64,000 nt of DNA from contig JBMOIP010000007.1 in assembly GCA_049317265.1 (NCBI GenBank), positions 62,001-126,000 on the forward strand. The letters run 5' to 3'. A program made the translations under genes and the position numbers. This document shows positions 34,013-42,031 of the stretch, piece after piece (position 1 is the first letter of the stretch; each line of letters opens with the position of its first letter). Under the pieces are notes generated by a model. That model had not been told where the DNA came from and did not search any database. It saw nothing but the letters and a program-made list of their open reading frames with translations. This DNA is from CAIVAT01 sp049317265. Lineage in GTDB: Bacteria; Bacteroidota; Bacteroidia; Bacteroidales; FEN-979.

Positions 34013-34020
34013 TATCTTTG
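34013..34020 (+). promoter_or_regulatory. Bacteroidota -7 promoter element for the peroxiredoxin gene
   Basis: TATCTTTG, 35 bp upstream of the ATG. Confidence 0.6.
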
Positions 34021-34055
34021 CAAAAAAAAAACAATTAACCTTAAACATCATAATT

Positions 34056-34688
34056 ATGGCAGTATTAGTTGGAAAAAAGGCTCCTCTTTTTGAAGCAGAA
34101 GCCGTTATCAATGGCGGTGAATTTGTCGACAAATTCTCGCTTGCACAGTACATCGGCAAGAAGCATGTAGTCTTCTTCTTTTACCCCCTGGATTTTACCT
34201 TTGTTTGCCCTACCGAAATCATTGCATTCCAGGACAAACTGGCTGAATTCGAGGCAAGAAATGTGGCAGTTGTAGGATGTTCCGTCGATTCAAAATTTTC
34301 TCACTGGGCATGGTTGAACACCGAACTTAAAAATGGCGGAATCAAAGGCGTGAAATTCCCCATCGTTTCTGACCTCTCCAAGACCATCTCCGCAAACTTT
34401 GATGTTCTCGCCGGAGAATATGTTTACACCGAAGACGGCATCATGGAGTTCGAAGGCGGTCCAGTTGCTTTCCGCGGACTTTTCCTCATTGACAAGCAAG
34501 GCATTGTCCGCCACCAGGTGGTAAATGATCTTCCCCTTGGCAGAAGTGTTGAAGAAGCCCTCAGGATGGTAGATGCACTGCAGTTTTTCGAAGAAAACGG
34601 TGAAGTTTGCCCTGCGAATTGGCATAAAGGTGATGCCGGTATGAAAGCTACCGCCGAAGGCGTAGCTGATTACCTCAGCAAGCACTAA
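34056..34688 (+). CDS. Typical 2-Cys peroxiredoxin (AhpC/Prx1 family)
   Basis: 210 residues. The peroxidatic Cys is C51 in FTFVCPTEIIAF, and the resolving Cys is ~C185 in GEVCPANW, so this is a typical 2-Cys enzyme working as a dimer or decamer. Other conserved positions include YPLDFTFV and the active-site Arg in the region RGLFLIDKQGIVRH. It reduces hydrogen peroxide and organic peroxides in the cytoplasm using thioredoxin or AhpF; neither reductant gene is nearby. It is monocistronic, with its own promoter and terminator. Confidence 0.95.
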   Translation: MAVLVGKKAPLFEAEAVINGGEFVDKFSLAQYIGKKHVVFFFYPLDFTFVCPTEIIAFQDKLAEFEARNVAVVGCSVDSKFSHWAWLNTELKNGGIKGVKFPIVSDLSKTISANFDVLAGEYVYTEDGIMEFEGGPVAFRGLFLIDKQGIVRHQVVNDLPLGRSVEEALRMVDALQFFEENGEVCPANWHKGDAGMKATAEGVADYLSKH

Positions 34689-34707
34689 AAATTGCAATTT
34701 ACCTTGT

Positions 34708-34757
34708 AAGAGGTTGCCCGTGATCAGTTTTGATGCACAGGCAACCTCTTATTTTTT
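34708..34757. terminator. Bidirectional intrinsic terminator
   Basis: The perfect 11-bp stem AAGAGGTTGCC/GGCAACCTCTT is followed by ATTTTTTAT on the plus strand. The right arm overlaps the stop codon of the convergent GT39-like gene, so this hairpin also marks the end of that mRNA. Confidence 0.8.
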
Positions 34758-36194
34758 ATATTCGTGGACATTGAAATTCTGGTAAAATGAGGTGGTTCGC
34801 TCGTGCCGGAATTTCCTGTTCAGATAATTGATCGTCGTTTGCCCCGGATCGGTCAGGGAGAGCCACTCTTCAAATAAAAGCACCCTGTCGGATTCACCCA
34901 GCTTGTTGGTATCCAAATCTTTAAGTTTATTTGCCGGAAAAACTGACTCCTTGTTCAATAATAGAGGCAGGTTCTGGTAATCTTTGAACATCCGCTGGTT
35001 GTGATGATAAGCAAACCCCAGCGAAAGCCAGGAAGGAGAGACAATGACACTCGTCCCGGGCCCTTGGTTTGCAGAGATATACGAAACCGCCTCTTTCAAT
35101 CTCCTTTTATTATACACCTTTGGATGAAAGGTCACTGCCATGATCGCCAGGAAAACAGCCATCACGATGATCAGCGGTTTTACTTGCCGGACCATTGATG
35201 ACAATGCAATGGCGACCAGCAGGTAGAATCCCACTGAAATAAAGACTGTATACCTGTCGAGGAACATCGGGATGCGATAGGAAACCAGGAACATCAGCAG
35301 GTAAGGCACTGTAAACCAGACAATCACTGCAATATTCGCCGGGGAAGCATGCACCGTTCCTTTCACTCGTCGTAAAACATATATGACAGCGGCTCCGGCT
35401 AAAATGCACAACACCATCACGGTTACAACCGGGGCATTCAGGTATCTCCAAACCATGGTGTAGAGGTCGGAAATAACCGGTGGCTGAACCCAGGTTCCCT
35501 GCCCAGCTGATTGAAAAAAACGTGAGAACAGTATCGGGAAATAGGGAATATAGGCAATCAGGCTAAGCGCTGCAGCTCCCGCGAACCACTTCAGGGTGGT
35601 TCTCCGGTACTCCCCTATAAAAAACGATGATAATCCCTGGATCAGGAAAATAAAAAACCCAAAAAAATGGGCGTATATCAACAGAACATTAACCAGTGAA
35701 AGCAGGAGCATATACTTCCACCTCCCCTTCCCGGATGACAGGGAGAGAAACAAGTACATGGAGGTCACGGTTAACAAACCGAACAGCGCATAAACCCGGG
35801 CTTCATGGGCAAAAAGCTGGTGGTAGTCAGACAAGGTAAAGATGGCTGCTGCAAAAAAACCAACCTGTCTTGAAAAGAATGTTTTCCCGGTTTTATAAAG
35901 CATCACAGCTGTCAGGATGCTGAAAATACAAGACAGGAACCTGATTGCAAAAGGTGAAATCCCGAACACCATGACCCAAAAATGCATCAACAGGAAATAC
36001 AACGGGGGGTTGTTCTCTGTGGGAAAGATGCCAAACAAGGTATGAAGGTCAGCCTGGGCGTTAAACACCGTAAAAGGCTCATCCATGGCCACATCATTCG
36101 ATTCCAGGAAGAGGAAACGGATCACGGTTATGGCCAGTAGTCCAACCCATGGAAACCAGGCATGAAAGGACTCAATCGTTACTTTTTGCTTCAT
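34749..36194 (-). CDS. GT39/ArnT-like membrane glycosyltransferase
   Basis: 481 residues from the ATG at 36194. The frame opens earlier at 36218, but both lie inside the mazG 3' end. About 10-12 membrane helices. The early luminal loop holds the GT-C acidic motif (VAMDEPFTVFNA near 41), followed by NNPPLYFLLMHFW (near 62), a signature of the PMT/ArnT group. The C-terminal soluble part (~370-481) is short. Such enzymes move a sugar from a polyprenyl-phosphate carrier to a lipid or protein at the periplasmic face. It overlaps mazG by 23 bp, so the two are co-transcribed. Confidence 0.87.
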   Translation of the reverse strand: MKQKVTIESFHAWFPWVGLLAITVIRFLFLESNDVAMDEPFTVFNAQADLHTLFGIFPTENNPPLYFLLMHFWVMVFGISPFAIRFLSCIFSILTAVMLYKTGKTFFSRQVGFFAAAIFTLSDYHQLFAHEARVYALFGLLTVTSMYLFLSLSSGKGRWKYMLLLSLVNVLLIYAHFFGFFIFLIQGLSSFFIGEYRRTTLKWFAGAAALSLIAYIPYFPILFSRFFQSAGQGTWVQPPVISDLYTMVWRYLNAPVVTVMVLCILAGAAVIYVLRRVKGTVHASPANIAVIVWFTVPYLLMFLVSYRIPMFLDRYTVFISVGFYLLVAIALSSMVRQVKPLIIVMAVFLAIMAVTFHPKVYNKRRLKEAVSYISANQGPGTSVIVSPSWLSLGFAYHHNQRMFKDYQNLPLLLNKESVFPANKLKDLDTNKLGESDRVLLFEEWLSLTDPGQTTINYLNRKFRHERTTSFYQNFNVHEYKK

Positions 36195-36945
36195 TCCAGA
36201 ATACATCCATCTCTGCAAGTGTCATCTCATGCAAAGGCCGGTTCAGCTCCCTGGCCCGGTCTTCAAGATATCTGAAGCGTTTCATGAACTTCCTGTTGGT
36301 CCGCTCCAGCGCATCCTCAGGATTAACATCAATGAAACGTGCATAGTTAATCACGGCAAAGATGAGATCACCGAGTTCGTCCTCCCTCCTCTTTTGCGCT
36401 GCACCGGTCTCAACCATCTCTTTGAGTTCGTTTAACTCCTCCAACACCTTATCCCAAACCTGCTCCGGCTTTTCCCAGTCAAAGCCAACACCGCTCGCCT
36501 TCTCCTGGATACGGTAAGCTTTTACCATAGCGGGAAGTCCTGTCGGAACACCCGAAAGCACCGATTTGTTGCCCTTCTCCTTCAGTTTGATCCGCTCCCA
36601 GTTGTCGTGCACCTCTTTGGCATCCTTGACCACAACATCCCCAAAAATATGCGGATGCCGGTGAATCAGCTTTTCAGTTATGCTTTCAAGTACGTCTTTG
36701 ATATCAAATGCACTTTTTTCCGAAGCTATTTTTGAATAAAACACCAGGTGAAGCATCAGGTCGCCCAACTCTTTCTTCAGCGAATCCATATCGTTTTGCA
36801 GGATCGATTCCGAGAGTTCATAGGTCTCCTCAATCGTTAAATACCTCAATGATGCGATGGTCTGTTTCCGGTCCCAAGGACACTTTTCCCTGAGTTCATC
36901 CATGATTTCCAGCAACCTCTTGAATGCCGCAACTTTTTCTTCCAT
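36172..36945 (-). CDS. mazG: Nucleoside triphosphate pyrophosphohydrolase MazG
   Basis: 257 residues from the ATG at 36945. The longer reading to 36978 is rejected because the promoter TATTTTTG (36961-36968) lies within it. Two tandem MazG all-alpha domains: residues ~5-120 with the magnesium-binding EETYELSESI and ELGDLMLHLVFYS, and ~135-235 with EELNELKEM and DELGDLIFAVINYARF. CPWDRKQT near 21 is the family start. It hydrolyses aberrant or signalling NTPs to NMP and pyrophosphate. Confidence 0.95.
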   Translation of the reverse strand: MEEKVAAFKRLLEIMDELREKCPWDRKQTIASLRYLTIEETYELSESILQNDMDSLKKELGDLMLHLVFYSKIASEKSAFDIKDVLESITEKLIHRHPHIFGDVVVKDAKEVHDNWERIKLKEKGNKSVLSGVPTGLPAMVKAYRIQEKASGVGFDWEKPEQVWDKVLEELNELKEMVETGAAQKRREDELGDLIFAVINYARFIDVNPEDALERTNRKFMKRFRYLEDRARELNRPLHEMTLAEMDVFWNEAKSND

Positions 36946-36960
36946 GAAATATATTTTAGG

Positions 36961-36968
36961 CAAAAATA
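36961..36968 (-). promoter_or_regulatory. Bacteroidota -7 promoter element for mazG
   Basis: TATTTTTG on the minus strand, 15 bp upstream of the ATG at 36945; it settles the start. Confidence 0.6.
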
Positions 36969-37042
36969 AGCATTTCATTCCTGCTGCGTTATTAATTAAC
37001 CGATCATCTGCCCTAATGTATCAGAAAACAAACAATTCGTCC

Positions 37043-37050
37043 TAAATTTG
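37043..37050 (+). promoter_or_regulatory. Bacteroidota -7 promoter element for the PagL-like gene
   Basis: TAAATTTG, 26 bp upstream of the TTG start at 37077. Confidence 0.55.
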
Positions 37051-37076
37051 TCATTCATTTCACATTTAAAAACTAC

Positions 37077-38255
37077 TTGAATCCTTTTGTAACAAAGCGT
37101 TTTGCATTTTTTAAATTCCTGGGTATTATCCTGGCATTCATTGTCCAATCTACCTCAGCCAATGCGCAATTTGAGCATAAGCTGATATCATCCAACCTGG
37201 TCATTGAAGGGAAAGTACATTATGGGTTTCTATATGCGCAACATCTTGAACTGGAACTGTTCAACGCCCACTTCCCGGCTTTTGAAATTGCCGTCCAGAA
37301 GCTGACCTATGGCAAACACCAGTGGGAACGCGATTACAACTATCCACTCATCGGCGTTACCATGCTCTATTCCGGTTTGGGCAATAATCCGTCACTTGGA
37401 AGCGCCCTCGCCGTGATGCCCTTTATCAACTTCCCTTTATATAAAACAGAACGGCTTACTGCCGGTTTTCGCCTTGCGCTTGGAATTGGGTACATCACCA
37501 AGCCTTTCAACCGGATCACCAATTACACGAATCTGGCTATTGGATCCCACCTGAATGCAGCAGTCAACCTGATGTTTGAAGCACGTTACAAGGTCAATTA
37601 TTACCTCAGCATCACCGGTGGTTTAGGGCTTCAGCATTTTTCAAACGGATCCCTGAAACTTCCCAACTACGGCATCAACATGATGCTGGTTAACCTGGGA
37701 ATCGCCTATCGCCCGTTTAAGGAGAATCAGAACATCGATGATCGCTTCTACGCCCCTACAAAACCTTTCTCGGCCATCATCAGACACTCGATGGACCTCA
37801 GCATTGGGGCATTTGCAGGGTATAAAAACATGCAGGCCGTGTATGGCAAGAATTATTGGATAACCCACCTTTACGCAAACGCATTCCTTCCCGTTAGTCC
37901 TAAAAGCAAGTTCGGCCTCGGGCTCGACTGTTCCTACGACCCATCACAAATTACCACCCTTGAAAAGCAGGGAGTGGCAGTAACCAATAAAATGAGTATC
38001 CTCCGGCCAGGAGTTAACGGAGCTTACCAGCTCGTCATGGCCAAACTCGGTTTCCTGTTTAACCTGGGATGTTATCTTGGCGGAAAAGAAAAGAGCAACG
38101 GCCCGCTCTATGAAAAAATCTCCGTTCAGTACGGATTCTCCAAAAACCTCTATGCTGCCGTCATGATCAAGGTCCACTGGGGCAGGGCTGATTACATTGG
38201 TTGGGGACTCGGGTACCGCTTTGACGTTGTTTATGGAAAAAAGACTGTTCGATGA
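37077..38255 (+). CDS. Acyloxyacyl hydrolase (PagL-like lipid A 3-O-deacylase)
   Basis: 392 residues starting with TTG. No in-frame ATG lies between the promoter and the signal peptide, and the TTG gives a good one (RFAFFKFLGIILAFIVQSTSANA). The core is an outer-membrane beta barrel. The PagL catalytic pattern is visible as LQHFSNGSLKLPNYG, with H187, S189 and N190 corresponding to the His-Ser of the family. It would remove the 3-O acyl chain of lipid A at the cell surface. It is longer than Pseudomonas PagL (about 170 residues), with extra strands after residue ~230, like other Bacteroidota members. It overlaps the next gene by 4 bp. Confidence 0.83.
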   Translation: MNPFVTKRFAFFKFLGIILAFIVQSTSANAQFEHKLISSNLVIEGKVHYGFLYAQHLELELFNAHFPAFEIAVQKLTYGKHQWERDYNYPLIGVTMLYSGLGNNPSLGSALAVMPFINFPLYKTERLTAGFRLALGIGYITKPFNRITNYTNLAIGSHLNAAVNLMFEARYKVNYYLSITGGLGLQHFSNGSLKLPNYGINMMLVNLGIAYRPFKENQNIDDRFYAPTKPFSAIIRHSMDLSIGAFAGYKNMQAVYGKNYWITHLYANAFLPVSPKSKFGLGLDCSYDPSQITTLEKQGVAVTNKMSILRPGVNGAYQLVMAKLGFLFNLGCYLGGKEKSNGPLYEKISVQYGFSKNLYAAVMIKVHWGRADYIGWGLGYRFDVVYGKKTVR

Positions 38256-38995
38256 AGAATCTTGTCAGGTTGATATGGCTGGTTGCCGGTGTACCGCTGA
38301 TGTTGCTCAACTCATGCACCAAGGACGGTGGAAATTGTGTATCATCAACAGGTCAGATAGTTATGCAAGACAGGCATATCTCCGACTTCGACAGCATCCG
38401 GGTCTTTGATTATATGAACATCATCCTGAAGCAGGATTCAATCAACAAGGTGTCGGTCGAAACCGGGGAGAACATTGCCAGTGGCATCGTCACCGAACTG
38501 TCGGGAAGAGAACTTATTTTGCGGAACACCAACAAATGCAACTGGCTCAGGAGTTACTCCAAACCTGTCAATGTCTACATTTCGGTGAGAAACCTGCTGA
38601 AAATCCATTATGAATCATCCGGTAACATCACCTGCACCGATACCCTGCGTAATGGATATCTGAAAATTGACATGTGGGGCGGATGCGGTACCATCGACCT
38701 GAAGGTCCATATCGGCGACGGCTATTTCATCCAGCATATGGGAACCGCCACCCTCATTTTGAATGGCATCTGCAATATCAGCAGCGTTTTTGCAGGTGAT
38801 TATGGTTTGCTCCAGTTAAAAGGGCTCAAAACCGGGTACACCTTTGTAACGAACAGCGGTTCAAACGACTGCTATGTAAATGCCAAACATTCTTTGGGAG
38901 CCACAATCAACTCGATCGGAAATATCTATTATTCCGGTGATCCTGAGGAGATTAAGAGCACAATAAACGGATCAGGAAAACTGATTCCCTATTGA
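38252..38995 (+). CDS. GIN-domain (DUF2807) lipoprotein
   Basis: 247 residues. Signal peptide with lipobox LLNSC (Cys ~22). From ~38 onward, repeated short beta strands (FDSIRVFDYMNIILKQDSIN, then VSVETGENI, VYISVRNLLKIHYESSGNI, YFIQHMGTATLIL) form the right-handed beta-helix-like head-GIN domain. The protein is probably tethered to a membrane by lipid and exposed to the periplasm or surface. The family function is unknown. The ATGA overlap with the PagL-like gene suggests a shared envelope role. Confidence 0.85.
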   Translation: MKNLVRLIWLVAGVPLMLLNSCTKDGGNCVSSTGQIVMQDRHISDFDSIRVFDYMNIILKQDSINKVSVETGENIASGIVTELSGRELILRNTNKCNWLRSYSKPVNVYISVRNLLKIHYESSGNITCTDTLRNGYLKIDMWGGCGTIDLKVHIGDGYFIQHMGTATLILNGICNISSVFAGDYGLLQLKGLKTGYTFVTNSGSNDCYVNAKHSLGATINSIGNIYYSGDPEEIKSTINGSGKLIPY

Positions 38996-39007
38996 CAGGA
39001 GGTTCTG

Positions 39008-40483
39008 TTAATATGCCCTCGCAAACAACACTCTTTGTGTGGAAGGTTTTCCGGAATAGACGCAATGCCCCATCTCTTCCGGGTTGTCAATCGGAATCAC
39101 CCTGATGGTAGCTTTCGTCTCCTCTTTGATCTTCTCTTCAGTTTCTGCAGTTCCATCCCAGTGGGCAGAGATAAACCCACCTTTGTCATCCAGCACCTTT
39201 TTGAATTCATCCCATGAATCAACCCTGAAGGTGTTGTTTTCGCGGAATGAAAGAGCACGGTCATAAAGGTTCTTCTGTATCTGATCAAGCAGATGCGCAA
39301 CCTTGTTGTCAATGTCGGTGATCTGCAGAACCTCCTTCTCTAGCGTATCCCTGCGGGCAACTTCAACAGTTCCCTGTTCAATGTCGCGCGGACCAATGGT
39401 AATCCTGACAGGAACTCCCTTGAATTCATACTCCGAAAACTTCCAACCCGGTTTATGAGTGTCGCGGTCATCGTATTTCACGGTGATCCCCCTCGCTTCA
39501 AGGGCCTGTTTAACAGGCAATACCGTTGCTGTGATCAGGGCAAGCTGCTCCTCCGTTTTAAAAACAGGCACGATAGCCACCTGGATAGGCGCCAGTTTTG
39601 GAGGAAGAACCAGTCCATGGTCATCTGAGTGCGACATGATCAGCGCCCCCATGAGCCGGGTGGAGACACCCCACGAAGTTGCCCAGACATAGTCAAGCTG
39701 GTTATCCCGGTTGAGGTACTTTACATCAAAAGCCTTTGCAAAATTCTGTCCAAGAAAGTGGGAAGTTCCAGCCTGCAAAGCTTTACCATCCTGCATCAAT
39801 GCTTCAATGGCGTAAGTATCAATGGCGCCGGCAAACCGTTCTGCAGGTGACTTTGTGCCTTTGATTACAGGAATGGCCATCCAGTTCTCCGCAAAATCGG
39901 CATAAACATTTAACATGGTTTTAGCCTCTGTTACCGCTTCGGCACTGGTTGCATGAGCTGTATGCCCCTCCTGCCACAGAAATTCCGTAGTCCTGAGGAA
40001 CAGGCGGGTACGCATCTCCCAGCGAACTACGTTGGCCCACTGGTTGATCATGATCGGGAGATCACGGTAAGATTTGATCCAGTTACGGTAGGTGTCCCAG
40101 ATGATCGTCTCAGAGGTGGGGCGAACAATCAGCTCCTCTTCGAGTTTTGCATCCTCATCCACCACAATTCCTTTACCATCCGGCGAATTCTTTAAACGGT
40201 AATGCGTTACGACAGCGCACTCCTTGGCAAATCCCTCCACATGACTTGCCTCTTTACTGAAAAAGGATTTCGGAATGAAAATCGGGAAATAGGCATTCGA
40301 ATGCCCGGTATCCTTGAATTTCTTGTCGAGAACCGCCTGAATCCGCTCCCAGATGGCATATCCATATGGTTTGATGACCATACATCCCCGTACTGCTGAA
40401 TTTTCAGCCAGATCGGCTTTAATAACCAGGTCGTTGTACCATTGGGAATAATTTTCTGCCCTTGAAGGAAAATCTTTAGCCAT
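39008..40483 (-). CDS. proS: Prolyl-tRNA synthetase (archaeal/eukaryal type)
   Basis: 491 residues. Class II motif 2 is visible around NVVRWEMRTRLFLRTTEFLW (near 165), with RPTSETIIWDTYRNW just before. The anticodon-binding domain is ~300-400 (VAIVPVF, VKYDDRDTHKPGWKFSEYE), and the zinc-binding-like C-terminal domain ends with KPSTQRVLFARAY. It lacks the large editing insertion of the E. coli-type enzyme, as expected for the archaeal/eukaryal-like form common in Bacteroidota. It charges tRNA-Pro. The promoter TATTTTTG lies about 50 bp upstream. Confidence 0.95.
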   Translation of the reverse strand: MAKDFPSRAENYSQWYNDLVIKADLAENSAVRGCMVIKPYGYAIWERIQAVLDKKFKDTGHSNAYFPIFIPKSFFSKEASHVEGFAKECAVVTHYRLKNSPDGKGIVVDEDAKLEEELIVRPTSETIIWDTYRNWIKSYRDLPIMINQWANVVRWEMRTRLFLRTTEFLWQEGHTAHATSAEAVTEAKTMLNVYADFAENWMAIPVIKGTKSPAERFAGAIDTYAIEALMQDGKALQAGTSHFLGQNFAKAFDVKYLNRDNQLDYVWATSWGVSTRLMGALIMSHSDDHGLVLPPKLAPIQVAIVPVFKTEEQLALITATVLPVKQALEARGITVKYDDRDTHKPGWKFSEYEFKGVPVRITIGPRDIEQGTVEVARRDTLEKEVLQITDIDNKVAHLLDQIQKNLYDRALSFRENNTFRVDSWDEFKKVLDDKGGFISAHWDGTAETEEKIKEETKATIRVIPIDNPEEMGHCVYSGKPSTQRVLFARAY

Positions 40484-40535
40484 TTTATAAGTTTGGTATG
40501 AGATTTGTTAATTTTCGTGTCGCATTTTGCATGGG

Positions 40536-40543
40536 CAAAAATA
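40536..40543 (-). promoter_or_regulatory. Bacteroidota -7 promoter element for proS
   Basis: TATTTTTG on the minus strand, 52 bp upstream of the ATG. Confidence 0.5.
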
Positions 40544-40604
40544 CGAAATTATCCCGTTCCTGCAGATGCAAACACCACCGAAGATATTTAAAAGAGATCG
40601 CCTT

Positions 40605-42002
40605 ATGAAAAACTCAGCATGGATTATCGCGCTCATTGCTCTGTCAATCAGCGCCTGCACTTCCCAGAAGCAATCAACCGCCTATGTTGATGATGATGTT
40701 TACAGTTCATCCTCCCGTCATGAAAAAGCTCAGGTTGTTTCAGCTTCAACGGCCCAGGGTGCACAAGTTATCACCTCCCCCGATAAAGCAAAGGCCCAGA
40801 AACCTGCTTCTTCAACCCTTGAAGATGATTATAATGACTACTCCTACTCAAGCAGGATCGACCGTTTCAGCAACAAAGACACAACGGTGGGCTATTTTGA
40901 TGATTCCTACGCCGGCGGAAACGCTTCCTATGGCAACCAGTCGGGCAATGATCCCAATGTCAATATCTATTTAGGATATGGCTCCGGTTATGGGGGATAT
41001 TACGGCTCTTCCTTCTCTTATGGTATGGGATGGGGCTATCCATATTCAACCTGGGGATGGGATTATGGCTGGGGTTATCCCTATTATGGTGGATATTATG
41101 GATGGGGTTACCCTTATTATGGCGGATACAACCCATGGTACAGTCCATGTTGCTATTGCTACGGCTATGGTTACGGTTACAATGACTGGTATACCCCATA
41201 TAATACTTACAACGGTTACTATGGTTCGCGTCATGCATCTTACCGTACTGATTTAGGCTCATCAAGGAGCGTTAGAGATGTTCGGCCAGGTACCTACACC
41301 CCTTATGGCCGCAACAGGACAAATACTGGTATCGCTACGTACAACAGGAGCGGTTCAGTTCAGGGGCAAGCACGGTCATCTTCACGCACACAGCCAGCCA
41401 GCCAGGAAAAATACAGGTACACCCGTCCTTCAAGCGAGAGACAACCCGGATATCAGCGTACCACCAGGCAAGGTGGAGGCGAACAGGGCAGAAGTCAGTC
41501 AACCCGGCAGCAGCCCTCCCCAAGGTATACAAGACCGGAAAATGCGAGCCAGGTTCAGCGGTCAGGATCAGCGCAAAGCTACTCATCACCAGCCTACAGG
41601 CAGCCTAAATCGAGCCAGGAATACCTTGCACCCAGATCACAAAACCCCGGGACCAGGGTCACAAACCAAAACACCGAAACCAGGACCAGCTCTGGAACAT
41701 ATGGTACCGGCACCAGGCAAAACTCTTCACCCGGTAACAACAGCAGATCATACAGCACGCCAACCCGGTCAGGATCATCAGGATACAGCTCCCCGTCGCG
41801 CACGAATTCAAATTACTCCACACCCACACGTTCCGACAATGGTGGCTCCTATTCAGCGCCCACACGCTCAAGTGGAAGTGGCTCCTACTCAACACCTTCG
41901 AACTCAGGCAACAGTGGCAGCTACTCAGCACCCTCAAGGTCAGGAGGCAGTGGAGGATCATCAGGCGGCGGCAGCAGCAGCGGAGGCGGAAGACGCAGGT
42001 AA
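40605..42002 (+). CDS. Tyr/Gly-rich and Ser-rich lipoprotein
   Basis: 465 residues from the ATG at 40605. The open frame extends to 40527, but the signal peptide starts here (KNSAWIIALIALSISAC), with the lipobox Cys at ~17. Residues ~120-215 are made of Tyr/Gly/Trp-rich short repeats (WGYPYYGGYYGWGYPYYGGY) with a Cys-rich patch (SPCCYCYGYGYG). Residues ~240-465 are Ser/Arg/Gln/Thr-rich with SYSTPTRSG-type repeats, ending GGGSSSGGGRRR. It is probably disordered and membrane-tethered. I know no function for this class; databases often give it misleading names. The same operon probably continues into the barrel gene 29 bp downstream. Confidence 0.75.
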   Translation: MKNSAWIIALIALSISACTSQKQSTAYVDDDVYSSSSRHEKAQVVSASTAQGAQVITSPDKAKAQKPASSTLEDDYNDYSYSSRIDRFSNKDTTVGYFDDSYAGGNASYGNQSGNDPNVNIYLGYGSGYGGYYGSSFSYGMGWGYPYSTWGWDYGWGYPYYGGYYGWGYPYYGGYNPWYSPCCYCYGYGYGYNDWYTPYNTYNGYYGSRHASYRTDLGSSRSVRDVRPGTYTPYGRNRTNTGIATYNRSGSVQGQARSSSRTQPASQEKYRYTRPSSERQPGYQRTTRQGGGEQGRSQSTRQQPSPRYTRPENASQVQRSGSAQSYSSPAYRQPKSSQEYLAPRSQNPGTRVTNQNTETRTSSGTYGTGTRQNSSPGNNSRSYSTPTRSGSSGYSSPSRTNSNYSTPTRSDNGGSYSAPTRSSGSGSYSTPSNSGNSGSYSAPSRSGGSGGSSGGGSSSGGGRRR

Positions 42003-42031
42003 TCTAGTTCAAACACTTAACATTGACCAAC

